From: Cherax quadricarinatus
Taxonomy: Eukaryota > Arthropoda > Malacostraca > Decapoda > Parastacidae
NCBI RefSeq assembly: GCF_038502225.1
Contig: NC_091308.1
Location: forward strand, 23,198,118-23,262,117
Length of the DNA stretch: 64,000 bases
Reading direction: 5' to 3'
This document shows positions 34,701 to 44,360 of this stretch, one piece after another. Made by a program: the position numbers and the translations under genes. Within the stretch, counting starts at the first letter, position 1. Each line of letters starts with the position of its first letter. Under the pieces are notes generated by a model. That model ran no database searches and was not told the DNA's origin. It saw only the letters and a program-made list of their open reading frames with translations.

Positions 34701-37700
34701 TGGTGTGGATAAACGAAAAACAGACAGCAGGTGATAGCATCTCTCAAGCGATCATATGTGAAAAGGCTAGGAAGTTGCATGATGATTTAATTAGAAAAAT
34801 GCCTGCAACTAGTGGTGACGTGAGTGAATTTAAGGCCAGCAAAGGTTGGTTTGGGAGATTTAAGAATTGTAGTGGCATACATAATGTGATAAGGCATGGC
34901 AAGGCTGCCAGTTCGGACCAAAAAGCGGCTGAAAAATATGTGAAGGAATTCAAGGAGTACATAGACAGTGAAGAAATGAAACCTGAACAAGTATTTAATT
35001 GCGACGAAACAGGCCTGTTTTGGAAGAAAATGCCAAGCAGGACCTACATTACTCAGGAGGAAAAGGCACTCCCAGGACATAAGCCTATGAAAGACAGGCT
35101 TACTCTTTTGATGTGTGCTAATGCTAGTGGTGATTGCAAAGTGAAGCCTTTATTGGTGTATCACAAACTCCAGAAGGTTAAGGTAAAACAATGTCCTCAA
35201 GGCTAATTTGTGTGCTGTGGAGGGCAAACAGTAAGGCATGGGTCACTTGGGACTTTTTCTATGACTGGTTACACCATGCATTTGCCCCAACTGTGAAAAA
35301 TTATCTAATTAAAAAGAAATTGGACATTAAGTGCCTCCGGGTATTAGACAATGCTCCTGGTCATCCCTCAGACGTGGCAGAGAGACTTTCTGGGGACATG
35401 AGCTTCATTAAGGTCAAGTTTTTGCCTCCTAATACCACCCCTCTCCTGCAGCCCATGGACCAGCAGGTCATTTCAAACTTCAAAAAACTCTACACTAAAG
35501 CCATGTTTCAAAAGTGCTTTGAAGTGACCTCAGACACTCAACTGACTAAGAGTGTTTTGGAAAGATCATTTTAGTATCCTCAGTTGTGTAAACCTTATAG
35601 GTAAGACTTGGGAAAGAGTGACTAATAGGACCTTGAACTCTGCTTGGAAGAAACTGTGGCCACAATGTGTAGAAGAAAGGGATTTTGAAGGGTTTGGGGC
35701 TAACCCCGAGAAGCATATGCCAGTTGTGGAATCCATTGTGGCATTGGGGAAGTCCTTGGGTTGCAGGTTAGAGGGGAGGATGTGGAAAAATTGGTGGAGG
35801 AGGACAATGAAGAACTAACCACTGATGAGCAGCAAGATCATCTTCAACAGCAAGAGGCCAGACCTGAGGAAACTGCTTCAGAGGGGAGAGAGAAATTGAG
35901 GAAGTTGCCTACTTCAAAGATTAAGGAAATGTGTGCAAAGTGGGTTGAACTGCAAACCTTTATGGATAAAAATCACCCAGACACAGCTACTGAAAGCCGT
36001 GTTGGCAACCTGTACAATGACAATGTTATGGCCCATTTTAGGAAAGTCTTAAAGGAACAGGAGGTACTGAGCTCTATGGACAGATACGTTGTGTGACAGA
36101 GGTCCAGTGACTCAAGCTGGTCCTAGTGGCATTAAAAGAAGGGAAGTAACCCCGGAAAAGGACTTGCTACCTCAAGATCTAATGGAAACGGATTCCACTT
36201 CTAAACTTCTACACTCTCCCCTTCTCCCATCCCATCAATCATCACCAGAGCTTCAATAAAGGTAAGTGTCATGAATTCTATTCTTAGCAGAGTAGTAATT
36301 GTGCATGTCTTCTTCAGTTTGTGTGTATTAAAATTAATATTTCACGTGGTAATTTTTTTTTTTTCATACTTTGAGGTGTCAGGAATGGATTAATTTGATT
36401 TCCATTATTTTTAGGGGGAAAATTAATTCGTATAACGATAATTTCGGCTTACAATGAGCTCTCAGGAACGGATTAATATCCTAAGGCGGGGGTCCACTGT
36501 ATGTATTTTTTTTTTTCCCAACAAGTCGGCCATCTCCCGAGGTGGGTGACCCAAAGAGAAAAAATCCCCCCAAAAAAAAATACTTTCATCATCATTCAAC
36601 ACTTTCACCTCACTTACACATAATCACTGTTTTTGCAGAGGTGCTCAGAATACAACAGTTTAGAAGCATATACGTATAAAGATACACAACATATCCCTCA
36701 AAACTGCTAATATCCCAAAACCCCTCCTTTAGAGTGCGGGCATTGTACTTCCCATTTCCAGGACTCAAGTTCGGTTATATAAAATAACCAGGTTTCCCTG
36801 AATTCCTTCACTAAATATTACCCTGCTCACACTCCAACAGATCGTCAGGTCCCAAGTATCATTCATTTCCATTCACTCCTATCTAACACGCTCATGCACG
36901 CTTGCCGGAAGTCCAAGCCCCTCGCCCACAAAACCTCCTTTACCCCCTCTTTCCAACCCTTTCGAGGACGACCCCTACCCCTCTTTCCTTCCCCTATATA
37001 TTTATATGCTTTCCATGTCATTCTACTTTGATCCATTCTCTCTAAATGACCAAACCACCTCAACAACCCTTCTTCTGCTCTCTGACTAATGCTTTTATTA
37101 ACTCCACACCTTCTCCTAATTTCCACACTCCGAATTTTCTGCATAATATTTACACCACACATTGCCCTTAGACAGGACATCTCCACTGCCTCCAACCGTC
37201 TCCTCGCTGCTGCATTTACCACCCAAGCTTCACATCCATATAAGAGTGTTGGTACTACTATACTTTCATACATTCCCTTCTTTGCCTCCATAGATAACGT
37301 TTTTGACTCCACATATACCTCAATGCACCACTCACCTTTTTTCCCTCATCAATTCTATGGTTAACCTCATCCTTCATAAATCCATCCACCAACACGTCAA
37401 CTCCCAAGTATCTGAAAACATTCACTTCTTCCATACTCCTCCTCCCCAATTTGATATCCAATTTTTCTTTATCTAAATCATTTGATACCCTCATCACCTT
37501 ACTCTTTTCTATGTTCGCTTTCAACTTTCTACCTTTACACACATTCTCAAACTCATCCACTAACCTTTGCAATTTTTCTTTAGAATCTCCCATAAGCACA
37601 GTATCATCAGCAAAAAGTAACTGTCAATTCCCATTTTGAATTTGATTCCCCATAATTTAATCCCACCCCTCTCCCGAACACCCTAGCATTTACTTCTTTT

Positions 37701-40700
37701 ACAACCCCATCTATAAATATATTAAACAACCATGGTGACATTACACATCCCTGTCTAAGACCTACTTTTACCGGGAAGTATTCTCCTTCTCTTCTACACA
37801 CCCTAACCTGAGCCTCACTATCCTCATAAAAGCTCTTTACAGCATTTAGTAACTTACCACCTATTCCATATACTTGCAACATCTGCCACACTGCTCCTCT
37901 ATTCACTCTCATATGCCTTTTCTAAATCCATAAATGCAATAAAAACTTCCCTATCTTTATCTAAATACTGTTCACATATATGCTTCAATGTAAACACCTG
38001 ATCTACACATCCCCTACCCACTCTGAAACCTCCTTGCTCATCCGCAATCCTACATTCTGTCTTACCTCTAATTCTTTCAATTATAACCCTACCGTACACT
38101 TTTCCTGGTATACTCAGTAAGCTTATTCCTCTATAATTTTTACAGTCTCTTTTGTCCCCTTTCCCTTTATATAAAGGGACTATACATGCTCTCTGCCAAT
38201 CCCTAGGTACCTTCCCCTCTTTCATACATTTATTAAACAAAAGTACCAACCACTCCAACACTATATCCCCCCCCCCCCTGCTTTTAACATTTCTGTCATG
38301 ATCCCATCAGTTCCAGCTGCTTTACCCCCTTTCATTTTACGTAATGCCTCACGTACCTCCCCCACACTTACATTCTGCTCTTCTTCACTCCTAAAAGATG
38401 GTATACCTCCCTGACCAGTGCATGAAATTACTGCCTCTGTTTCTTCCTTAACATTTAAAAGTTCCTCAAAATATTCTCGCCATCTACCCAATACCTCCAT
38501 CTCCCCATCTACTAACTCCCCTACTCTGTTTTTAACTGACAAATCCATATTTTCCCTAGGCTTTCTTAACTTGTTTAACTCACTCCAAAATTTTTTCTTA
38601 TTTTCATTAAAATTTCTTGACAGTGCCTCTCCCACTATCATCTGCTCTCCTTTTGCACTCTCTCACCACTCTCTTTACCTTTCTTTTACTCTCCATATAC
38701 TCTGCTCTTCTTATAACACTTCTGCTTTGTAAAAACCTCTCATAAGCTACCTTTTTCTCTTTTATCACACCCTTTACTTCATCATTCCACCAATCACTCC
38801 TCTTCCCTCCTGCCCCCACCCTCCTATAACCACAAACTTCTGCCCCACATTCTAATACTGCATTTTTAAAACTATTCCAACCCTCTTCAACCCCCCCACT
38901 ACTCATCTTTGCACTAGCCCACCTTTCTGCCAATAGTCGCTTATATCTCACCCGAACTTCCTCCTCCCTTAGTTTATACACTTTCACCTCCCTCTTACTT
39001 GTTGTTGCCACCTTCCTCTTTTCCCATCTACCTCTTACTCTAACTGTAGCTACAACTAAATAATGATCCGATATATCAGTTGCCCCTCTATAAACATGTA
39101 CATCCTGGAGCCTACCCATCAACCTTTTATCCACCAATACATAATCTAATAAACTACTTTCATTACGTGCTACATCATACCTTGTATATTTATTTATCCT
39201 CTTTTTTGTAAAATATGTATTAATTACCAAATTTCTTTCTACACATAGCTCAATTATATATATATACATATATATATATGGGGGCAGGAGGAAAGAGGAG
39301 TGATTGGTGGAATGATGAAGTAAAGGGAATGATAAGAGAGAAAAAGGTAGCTTAAGAGAGGTTTTTACAAAGCAGAGGTGTTATAAGAAGAGCAGAATAT
39401 ATGGAGAGTAAAAGAAAGGTAAAGAGTGGTGAGAGTGCAAAAGGAGAGCAGATGATAGCATGGGAGAGGCACTGTCAAGAAATTTTAATGAAAATAAGAA
39501 AAAATTTTGGAGTGAGTTAAACAAGTTAAGAAAGCCTAGGGAAAGTATGGATTAGTCAGTTAAAAACAGTAGGGGAGTTAGTAGATGGGGAGATGGAGGT
39601 ATTAGGTAGATGGCGAGAATATTTTGAGGAACTTAAATGTTAAGGAAGAAACAGAGGCAGTAATTTCATGCACTGGTCAGGGAGGTATACCATCTTTTAG
39701 GAGTGAAGAAGAGCAGAATGTAAGTGTGGGGGAGGTACGTGAGGCATTACGTAAAATGAAAGGGGGTAAAGCAGCTGGAACTGGTGGGATCATGACAGAA
39801 ATGTTAAAAGCAGGGGGGGATATAGTGTTGGAGTGGTTGGTACTTTTGTTTAATAAATGTATGAAAGAGGGGAAGGTACCTAGGGATTGGCAGAGAGCAT
39901 GTATAGTCCCTTTATATAAAGGGAAAGGGGACAAAAGAGATTGTAAAAATTATAGAGGAATAAGTTTATTGAGTATACCAGGAAAAGTGTATGGTAGGGT
40001 TATAATTGAAAGAATTAGAGGTAAGAGAGAATGTAGGATTGTGGATGAGCAAGGAGGTTTCAGAGTGGGTAGGGGATGTGTAGATCAAGTGTTTACATTG
40101 AAGCATATATGTGAACAGTATTTAGATAAAGGGATGGAAGTTTTTATTGCATTTATGGATTTAGAAAAGGCATATGATAGAGTGGATAGGGGAGCAATGT
40201 GGCAGATGTTGAAAGTATATGGAATAGGTGGTAAGTTACTAAATGCTGTAAAGAGTTTTTATGAGGATAGCGAGGCTCAGGTTAGGGGGTGTAGAAGAGA
40301 GGGAAAATACTTCCCGGTAAAAGTAGGTCTTAGACAGGGATGTGTAATGTCACCATGGTTGTTTAATATATTTATAGATGGGGTTGTAAAGGAAGTAAAT
40401 GCTAGGGTGTTCGTGAGAGGGGTGGGATTAAATTATTGGGAACCAAATTCAAAATGGGAATTAACACAGTTACTTTTTGCTGATGATACTGTGCTTATGG
40501 GAGATTCTAAAGAAAAATTGCAAAGGTTAGTGGATGAGTTTGGGAATGTGTGTAAAGGTAGAAAGTTGAAAGTGAACATAGAAAAGATTAAGGTGATGAG
40601 GGTATCAAATGATTTAGATAAAGAAAAATTGGATATCAAATTGGGGAGGAGGAGTATGGAAGAAGTAAATGTTTTCAGATACTTGGGAGTTGACGTGTCG

Positions 40701-43700
40701 GCGGATGGATTTATGAAGGATGAGGTTAATCATAGAATTGATGAGGGAAAAAAGGTGAGTGGTGCATTGAGGTATATGTGGAGTCAAAAAACGTTATCTA
40801 TGGAGGCAAAGAAGGGAATGTATGAAAGTATAGTAGTACCAACACTCTTATATGGGTGTGAAGCTTGGGTGGTAAATGCAGCAGCGAGGAGACGGTTGGA
40901 GGCAGTGGAGATGTCCTGTCTAAGGGCAATGTGTGGTGTAAATATTATGCAGAAAATTCGGAGTGTGGAAATTAGGAAAAGGTGTGGAGTTAATAAAAGT
41001 ATTAGTCAGAGGGCAGAAGAGGGGTTGTTAAGGTGGTTTGGTCATTTAAAGAGAATGGATCGAAGTAGAATGACATGGAAAGCATATAAATCTATAGGGG
41101 AAGGAAGACGAGGTAGGGGGTCGTCCTCGAAAGGGTTGGAGAGAGGGGGTAAAGGAGGTTTTGTGGGCAAGGGGCTTGGACTTCCAGCAAGCATGCGTGA
41201 GAGTGTTAGATAGGAGTGAATGGTTCTTGGGAGCTGACGATCTGTTGGAGTGTGAGTAGGGTTATATTTAGTGAAGGGATTCAGGGAAACCGGTTATTTT
41301 CATATAGTCGGACTTGAGTCCTGGAAATGGGAAGTACAGTGCCTGCACTTTAAAGGAGGGGTTTGGGATATTGGCAGTTTGGAGGGATATGTTGTGTATC
41401 TTTATATGTACATGCTTCTAAACTGTTGTATTCCGAGCACCTCTGAAAAACAGTGATTATGTGTGAGTGTGGTGAAAGTGTTGAATGATGATGAAAGCAT
41501 TTTCTTTTTGGAATTTTTTTCTTTTTTGGGTCACCCTGCCTCGGTGGGAGACGGCCGACTTGTTGAAAAAAAAAAAAAAAATATATATATATAATACATG
41601 CACCAGCACACCATGAATATATTTTGAATGTGTATAGTGTGCATGTAATATTTATTGTTTGGAGTGACATCTAAACTTCTGTATGCGAGCGTCTCTGCAA
41701 AAAGACAGAGATTGTGTGTGAATGATGGTGAAAGTTTCTTTTTTTTTGGGGGGGGGGGGTCACCTGGCCTCGGTGGGAGACGGCCAATGTCTTAAACACA
41801 CACAGAAAAAAAATACACAAAAAACACAGAAAACACACAAAAAAACAAAAAACATGCAAAAAAAAAATCCACAAAAAACAAGGCACAAAAAAACACACAC
41901 AAAAAAACACACAGAGCACAAACAATACAGAAAAAACAAAAACACACCAAAAACAAAAACACACCAAAAACAAAACACACAGAAGTCTTCCTGTTTAAAG
42001 ACGATTCAAGTTAATGGGGAGAATTCAGCCGGAGGAGGATAAGACAGGACTACAGAGGAATCTGGACATGCAGCAGGCCTGGTCCAGAAACTGGCTTCTG
42101 GAGTTCAACCCCACCAAGTGCAAAGTCATGAAGATCGGTGAAGGGAAAAAGAAGACCACAGACAGAGTACAGTCTAGGGGGCCATAGACTACAAACCTCA
42201 CTCAAGGAAAAGGATCTTGGAGTGTGTATAATATTGAGCACATCTCCTGAGGCACACATCAACCAAATAACTGTTGCAGCATATGAGCAACTAGCGAACC
42301 TAAGAATAGCATTCCAACATCTCAATAAGCAATCGTTCTGGACCCTGTACACTGTACATCAGGCCCATAATGGAGTATGCAGCTCCAGTTTGGAACCCTC
42401 ACCTGTCCAAGCACATCAGGAAACTAAAGAAGGTGCAAAGGTTTGCAACAAGACTAGCCCCAGTGCTAAGGGGCATGTCCTACGAGGAGAGGTTAAGCAA
42501 ACTCGACATGACACTGGAGGACAGGGGGAACATGATAACAACATATAAAATACTGAGAGGAATCGACAAGATGGACAGAGACAGGATGTTCCAGGGATGG
42601 GACACAGCAAGGGGTCACAACTGGAAGCTGACGACTCGGGCGAGTCACAGGAATGTTAGGAACTATTTCTTCAGCCATAAATTTGTCAGTAATTGAAATA
42701 GTCTGAAAAGTGAGGTAGTGGAGGCAGGTACCATACACAGCTTTAAGGTATGATAAAGCTCATGGAGCAGGGAGAGTGGACTTAGTGTCGACCAGTGAAG
42801 AGGCAGGGCCAGGAGCTATGACTATCTCTGCAACCACAATTAGGCGAGTACAATTAGGCAAGTACACACACACCCCCTCCATGATACTATTTAAAAAAAA
42901 TTACTAACTAAATTGAAGTAGATACAGTGGAGCCCCGGTATTCGATATTAATCCGTTCCTGAGAGCTCATAGTATGCCAAAATTATCGGAAGGCAAATTA
43001 ATTTTCCCCACAAGAAATAATGGAAATCAAATTAATCCTTACAAGACACCCAAAAGTATGAAAAAAAAAAATTTACCACATGAAATATTAAGTTTAATGC
43101 ACACAAACTGAAGACATGCACAGTTTGTAGTACTCTAACAATAGAATACATGACACTTACCTTTAATGAAGATCTGGTGATGATTGATGGGATGGGAGGA
43201 GGGGAGAGTGTCGAAGTTGTTAATGTTTAGAAGGGGAATCCCCTTCCATTAGGACTTGAGGCAGCAAGTCCTTTTCCGGGGTTACTTCCCTTCTTTTAAT
43301 GCCACTAGGACCAGCTTGAGAGTCACTGGACCTCTGTCGCCATTCCTTTAAGATTTGTCTAAAATGGGCCATAACATTGTCATTGTAATAGTCACCAGCA
43401 CGGCTTGCAATAGCTGTGTTAGGGTGATTTTCATCCATAAAGGTTTGCAGTTCAACCCACTTTACACACATTTCCTTAATTTTTGAAGTAGGCACAATGG
43501 ATTCCACAACTGGCATAGGCTTCTCAGGGCTAGCCCCAAACCCTTCAAAATCTTAATTTCCATACTAATTCTCACCCTTTTTACCACAGGGCTGGCACTA
43601 GAAGCTTTCTTGGGGCCCATGGTGACTTATTCTGCAGAAACAAGCACCAAAAACACTGTGATAATATGGAATGTACCGAATGTATGCTTAGATGTGAGAA

Positions 43701-44281
43701 CACTGGCTGGCTTGTAAACACTGGCACTCGCATGGATGCGTCCCGGCGGGTTTTTTAACGAGTGGCGAGGCAAAATTTTTGCGTTAAAATGTATCGAATA
43801 CCGGATTTAACATATGCTGATGCCATCGAATACCGGGGGTCCACTGTATATATTAGGTGGAATACAGCAAGTGTAATCAAGAAACCTTGGATAATGCACA
43901 AGAATTAAATTTTTTTTTTCTCCCAACAAGTCGGCCATCTCCCACCAAGGCAGGGTGACCCAAAAAGAAAAAATCCCCAAAAATAAAATACTTTCATCAT
44001 TCAACACTTTCACCTCACTCACACAATCACTGTTTTTGCGGAGGTGCCCAGAATACAACAGTTTAGAAGTATATACGTATAAAAACACACTCGCATGCAA
44101 ATTGAAAAAATAAAATACAGTATACTTTTTGACAAGCATCTCTTACCTCAACTAAAGTGGAATAAAATCCTGGTTCCGTTTCCCACTCCTGAAGTTGTTG
44201 CTCTGCAGGTTTCAGTGTGTCTGCTTCTTGGCTAGCAGCCCTCCTCAAAGTGCTCAATACCAATTCTTTTCCACCACTCAT
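25518..44281 (-). CDS. IPO11: Importin-11, 5' part of gene (three coding exons, continues left of the window)
   Basis: Coding exons are 44281-44147, 33922-33803 and 25769-25518, all joined in phase 0 with GT/AG introns of 10,224 and 8,033 bp. They encode the first 169 residues. The protein is a karyopherin-beta nuclear import receptor: human IPO11 carries cargoes such as UBE2E3 and RPL12 through nuclear pores using the RanGTP cycle. The visible part is the importin-beta N-terminal (Ran-binding) domain and the first HEAT repeats. Human-like blocks in order are LKPAEQQLQEWE, GFYSTL, NVRWLAVLYFKNGVDRYWRK, VLIAKIARVDCPREWP, QHRTLLTLHHV and LASKRLAADRR. No exon 4 was recognised between 1 and 25,517, so intron 3 is probably at least 25.5 kb. 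Identification is by recalled homology. Confidence 0.92.
25770..26170. other. IPO11 intron 2, start
   Basis: Unique-looking intron sequence with no frame or repeat that I recognise. Confidence 0.5.
26299..28511 (-). mobile_element. Tigger/pogo transposon with broken transposase
   Basis: Terminal repeats CAGTGGACCCCAAGTATTCG and, inverted, CAGTGGATCCCCGGTATTTG are flanked by TA (26297-26298, 28512-28513). The transposase reads right to left from GPKKAGQ near 28,250. Blocks are ENVERLLLVWMNEKRIAGDS, FNCDKTGMFWKKMPSRTYIT (first catalytic Asp) and LLVLDNAPGHPTDLAERLSG (second Asp), then a C-terminal acidic region ending MEGDSPSKQ. At least three frame breaks. It is inserted in the RTE copy. Confidence 0.9.
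28912..29107 (+). mobile_element. SINE-like element with RTE-type 3' tail
   Basis: 196 bp flanked by a perfect 8-bp duplication AAGTTAAC (28904-28911, 29108-29115). The interior (CCATGGGTGGTGGAACAGAA, then AAGCCATGCATGTCGCATAA) resembles the RTE leader at 21,005-21,130. It ends with the RTE-like tail GCCTCAGTGGGATACGGCCA and a GAAAG-type run. It codes for nothing. Confidence 0.75.
30692..31062 (-). mobile_element. RTE subfamily A 3' end
   Basis: Poly-T, then GTCTCCCACCGAGTCAGGGT and the A-type 3' UTR, truncated near CATTAGTCG. It lies tail to tail with the preceding plus-strand RTE, with 8 bases between the A-run and the T-run. Confidence 0.85.
31064..32022 (-). mobile_element. RTE subfamily B copy, 5'-truncated
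   Basis: Poly-T at 31064-31084, B-type 3' UTR, then the C-terminal frame (NVAARRRLEAVEMSCLRAMC) and RT tail (GKSKVMRITKRLGDERLDIR) up to CKRRKLKVN. Frameshift near 31,740. Confidence 0.85.
32023..33302 (-). mobile_element. RTE subfamily A copy, 5'-truncated
   Basis: Starts after a TTTTC-rich tail at the A-type 3' end (GTCAGCCGTCTCCCACCGAG). A frame open from about 33,184 to 32,363 covers LLFADDTVLMGDSKEKLQRL through RGRPRKGWREGVKEVLWARG. Further RT sequence to 33,302 is broken by a stop near 33,190. Confidence 0.88.
33303..33332. repeat. piggyBac MITE end remnant
   Basis: GCGACAGTCAAGGGGTTAA resembles the right end (GTCAAAGGGTTAA) of the piggyBac-like elements. Nothing more of the element is recognisable. 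Confidence 0.35.
33333..33434 (+). mobile_element. RTE 3' end, about 100 bp
   Basis: GGGTCACCCTGCCTCGGTGG, then GAAACAGCCGATGTGTT and an A-run. Only the last 100 bp of an insertion, in opposite orientation to the copy on its left. Confidence 0.8.
33440..33720 (-). mobile_element. CR1-like LINE RT fragment
   Basis: On the minus strand it encodes DLLYTALEKNEYPLGLSIDP and RKAFETVDHSILLHKLDHYG, the motif A region of the CR1-like family at 2640-8158. It is truncated at both ends. Confidence 0.8.
33803..33922 (-). CDS. IPO11: IPO11 coding exon 2
   Basis: 120 nt, 40 codons, acceptor GATTCCAG and donor AAG|GTATGT. It encodes IFSEYNLELNVRWLAVLYFK, then NGVDRYWRKTAPKAINEAEK. This aligns block for block with human IPO11 after GFYS. 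It is the only unique sequence between a CR1-like LINE fragment and a Tigger element. Confidence 0.92.
33923..34180. other. IPO11 intron 1, 3' end, with A-rich tract
   Basis: Apparently unique intron sequence up to an A-run (34,071-34,100). It is followed by a short GAGTGAATGATGGTGAAAGG piece resembling an RTE 3' UTR. Confidence 0.5.
34181..36499 (+). mobile_element. Tigger/pogo transposon with broken transposase
   Basis: Terminal repeats CAGTGGACCCCCGCCTTATG and, inverted, CAGTGGACCCCCGCCTTAGG. TA follows on the right (36500-36501); on the left it has become CA. The transposase start is lost: ATC GGC CCC AAG at 34,439 replaces ATG. Then come the HTH region VKRVKITMEMKKEIIAKYEI and SELARLYTKPQSTIATILAN, FNCDETGLFWKKMPSRTYIT (Asp 1), VLDNAPGHPSDVAERLSGDM (Asp 2), and the acidic tail. 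Frame breaks lie near 34,660, 35,195, 35,560, 35,770 and 36,095. Confidence 0.9.
36506..39262 (-). mobile_element. RTE subfamily A copy, long, with endonuclease end
   Basis: Poly-T at 36506-36516, then 3' UTR, C-terminal domain, RT and the C-terminal part of the endonuclease (SLLDYVLVDKRLMGRLQDVH, TDISDHYLVVATVRVRGRWE) up to 39,262. Frame breaks lie near 37,290, 37,603, 37,905, 38,262 (a C-run) and 38,630. It is the left arm of a near-palindrome with 39,281-41,581. Confidence 0.9.
39281..41581 (+). mobile_element. RTE subfamily A copy, right arm of the palindrome
   Basis: Starts at GGGGGCAGGAGGAAAGAGGA, homologous to about 38,819 in the left arm, and runs through RT and the 3' UTR to an A-run at 41,566-41,581. 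The first 340 bp are frame-broken. Confidence 0.9.
39624..41213 (+). CDS. RTE-like LINE RT and C-terminal domain, long open frame
   Basis: About 529 codons uninterrupted; the real protein would start further upstream, so this is a partial ORF2. It contains GGKAAGTGGIMTEMLKAGGD, KNYRGISLLSIPGKVYGRVI, FIAFMDLEKAYDRVDRGAMW (motif A), VGLRQGCVMSPWLFNIFIDG (motif B) and LLFADDTVLMGDSKEK (catalytic box). The C-terminal blocks are LLYGCEAWVVN, LLRWFGHLKRM and GRRGRG; after these a +1 shift (an extra G near 41,119) changes GRPRKGW to SSSKG. The catalytic residues are intact, so it is young but 5'-truncated. Confidence 0.8.
   Translation: MRNLNVKEETEAVISCTGQGGIPSFRSEEEQNVSVGEVREALRKMKGGKAAGTGGIMTEMLKAGGDIVLEWLVLLFNKCMKEGKVPRDWQRACIVPLYKGKGDKRDCKNYRGISLLSIPGKVYGRVIIERIRGKRECRIVDEQGGFRVGRGCVDQVFTLKHICEQYLDKGMEVFIAFMDLEKAYDRVDRGAMWQMLKVYGIGGKLLNAVKSFYEDSEAQVRGCRREGKYFPVKVGLRQGCVMSPWLFNIFIDGVVKEVNARVFVRGVGLNYWEPNSKWELTQLLFADDTVLMGDSKEKLQRLVDEFGNVCKGRKLKVNIEKIKVMRVSNDLDKEKLDIKLGRRSMEEVNVFRYLGVDVSADGFMKDEVNHRIDEGKKVSGALRYMWSQKTLSMEAKKGMYESIVVPTLLYGCEAWVVNAAARRRLEAVEMSCLRAMCGVNIMQKIRSVEIRKRCGVNKSISQRAEEGLLRWFGHLKRMDRSRMTWKAYKSIGEGRRGRGSSSKGLERGGKGGFVGKGLGLPASMRESVR
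41650..41795 (+). mobile_element. RTE 3' end fragment
   Basis: GTTTGGAGTGACATCTAAAC to GCCTCGGTGGGAGACGGCCA, then an A/C-rich tail. A diverged RTE 3' UTR, the second in a row after 41,581. Confidence 0.7.
41796..41985. repeat. A/C-rich low-complexity tract
   Basis: ACACAAAAAACACAG-type sequence. Its open frames in several phases are compositional artefacts. Confidence 0.85.
42001..42870 (+). mobile_element. CR1/L2-like LINE, C-terminal RT and 3' tail (second family)
   Basis: Encodes NWLLEFNPTKCKVMKIGEGK, then after frame breaks RPIMEYAAPVWNPHLSKHIR, KLKKVQRFATRLAPVLRG, MITTYKILRGIDKMDR and NYFFSHKFVSN. The terminal stop (TGA near 42,696) replaces a Trp codon. The 3' end has GAGTACAATTAGGCAAGTAC and CA repeats. 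It is distinct from the 2640-8158 family. Confidence 0.8.
42925..43846 (-). mobile_element. Internally deleted Tigger element, 922 bp
   Basis: TA-flanked (42923-42924, 43847-43848), with ends CAGTGGAGCCCCGGTATTCG and, inverted, CAGTGGACCCCCGGTATTCG. On the minus strand it keeps the transposase start (ATGGGCCCCAAGAAAGC) and the last about 100 codons (ELQTFMDENHPNTAIASRAG to GDSPSKH). The DDE core is missing. Confidence 0.88.
43909..44085 (-). mobile_element. RTE subfamily A 3' end
   Basis: T-run, CAACAAGTCGGCCATCTCCC, then 3' UTR up to about 44,085. It is the repeat closest to the gene core, only about 60 bp from the IPO11 exon 1 donor. Confidence 0.85.
44147..44281 (-). CDS. IPO11: IPO11 coding exon 1
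   Basis: 135 nt, 45 codons, beginning MSGGKELVLSTLRRAASQEA and ending PGFYSTLVE. Donor is GAG|GTAAGAG (GT at 44145-44146). The start context ATCAAGATGA has a purine at -3. The IBN_N signature LKPAEQQLQEWE is present. Confidence 0.92.
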
Positions 44282-44334
44282 CTTGATCTAGTTTTGAAGC
44301 TCAGCTATACTTTATGAATTCTTGACAAAATGAC

Positions 44335-44342
44335 TATTTATA
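44335..44342 (-). promoter_or_regulatory. TATA-like box between HTD2 and IPO11
   Basis: TATAAATA on the minus strand, 54-61 bases upstream of the IPO11 ATG, inside the 90-bp HTD2-IPO11 gap. If functional, transcription would start about 27 bases before the IPO11 start codon. AT-rich chance occurrence is equally possible. Confidence 0.3.
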
Positions 44343-44360
44343 TCATTTTGGGGCAAATGC

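Noticed and set aside
41671..42042. Frames of about 100 codons rich in Cys/Phe or Lys/Thr
   Set aside because: A/C-rich low-complexity tract after an RTE tail; no domain.
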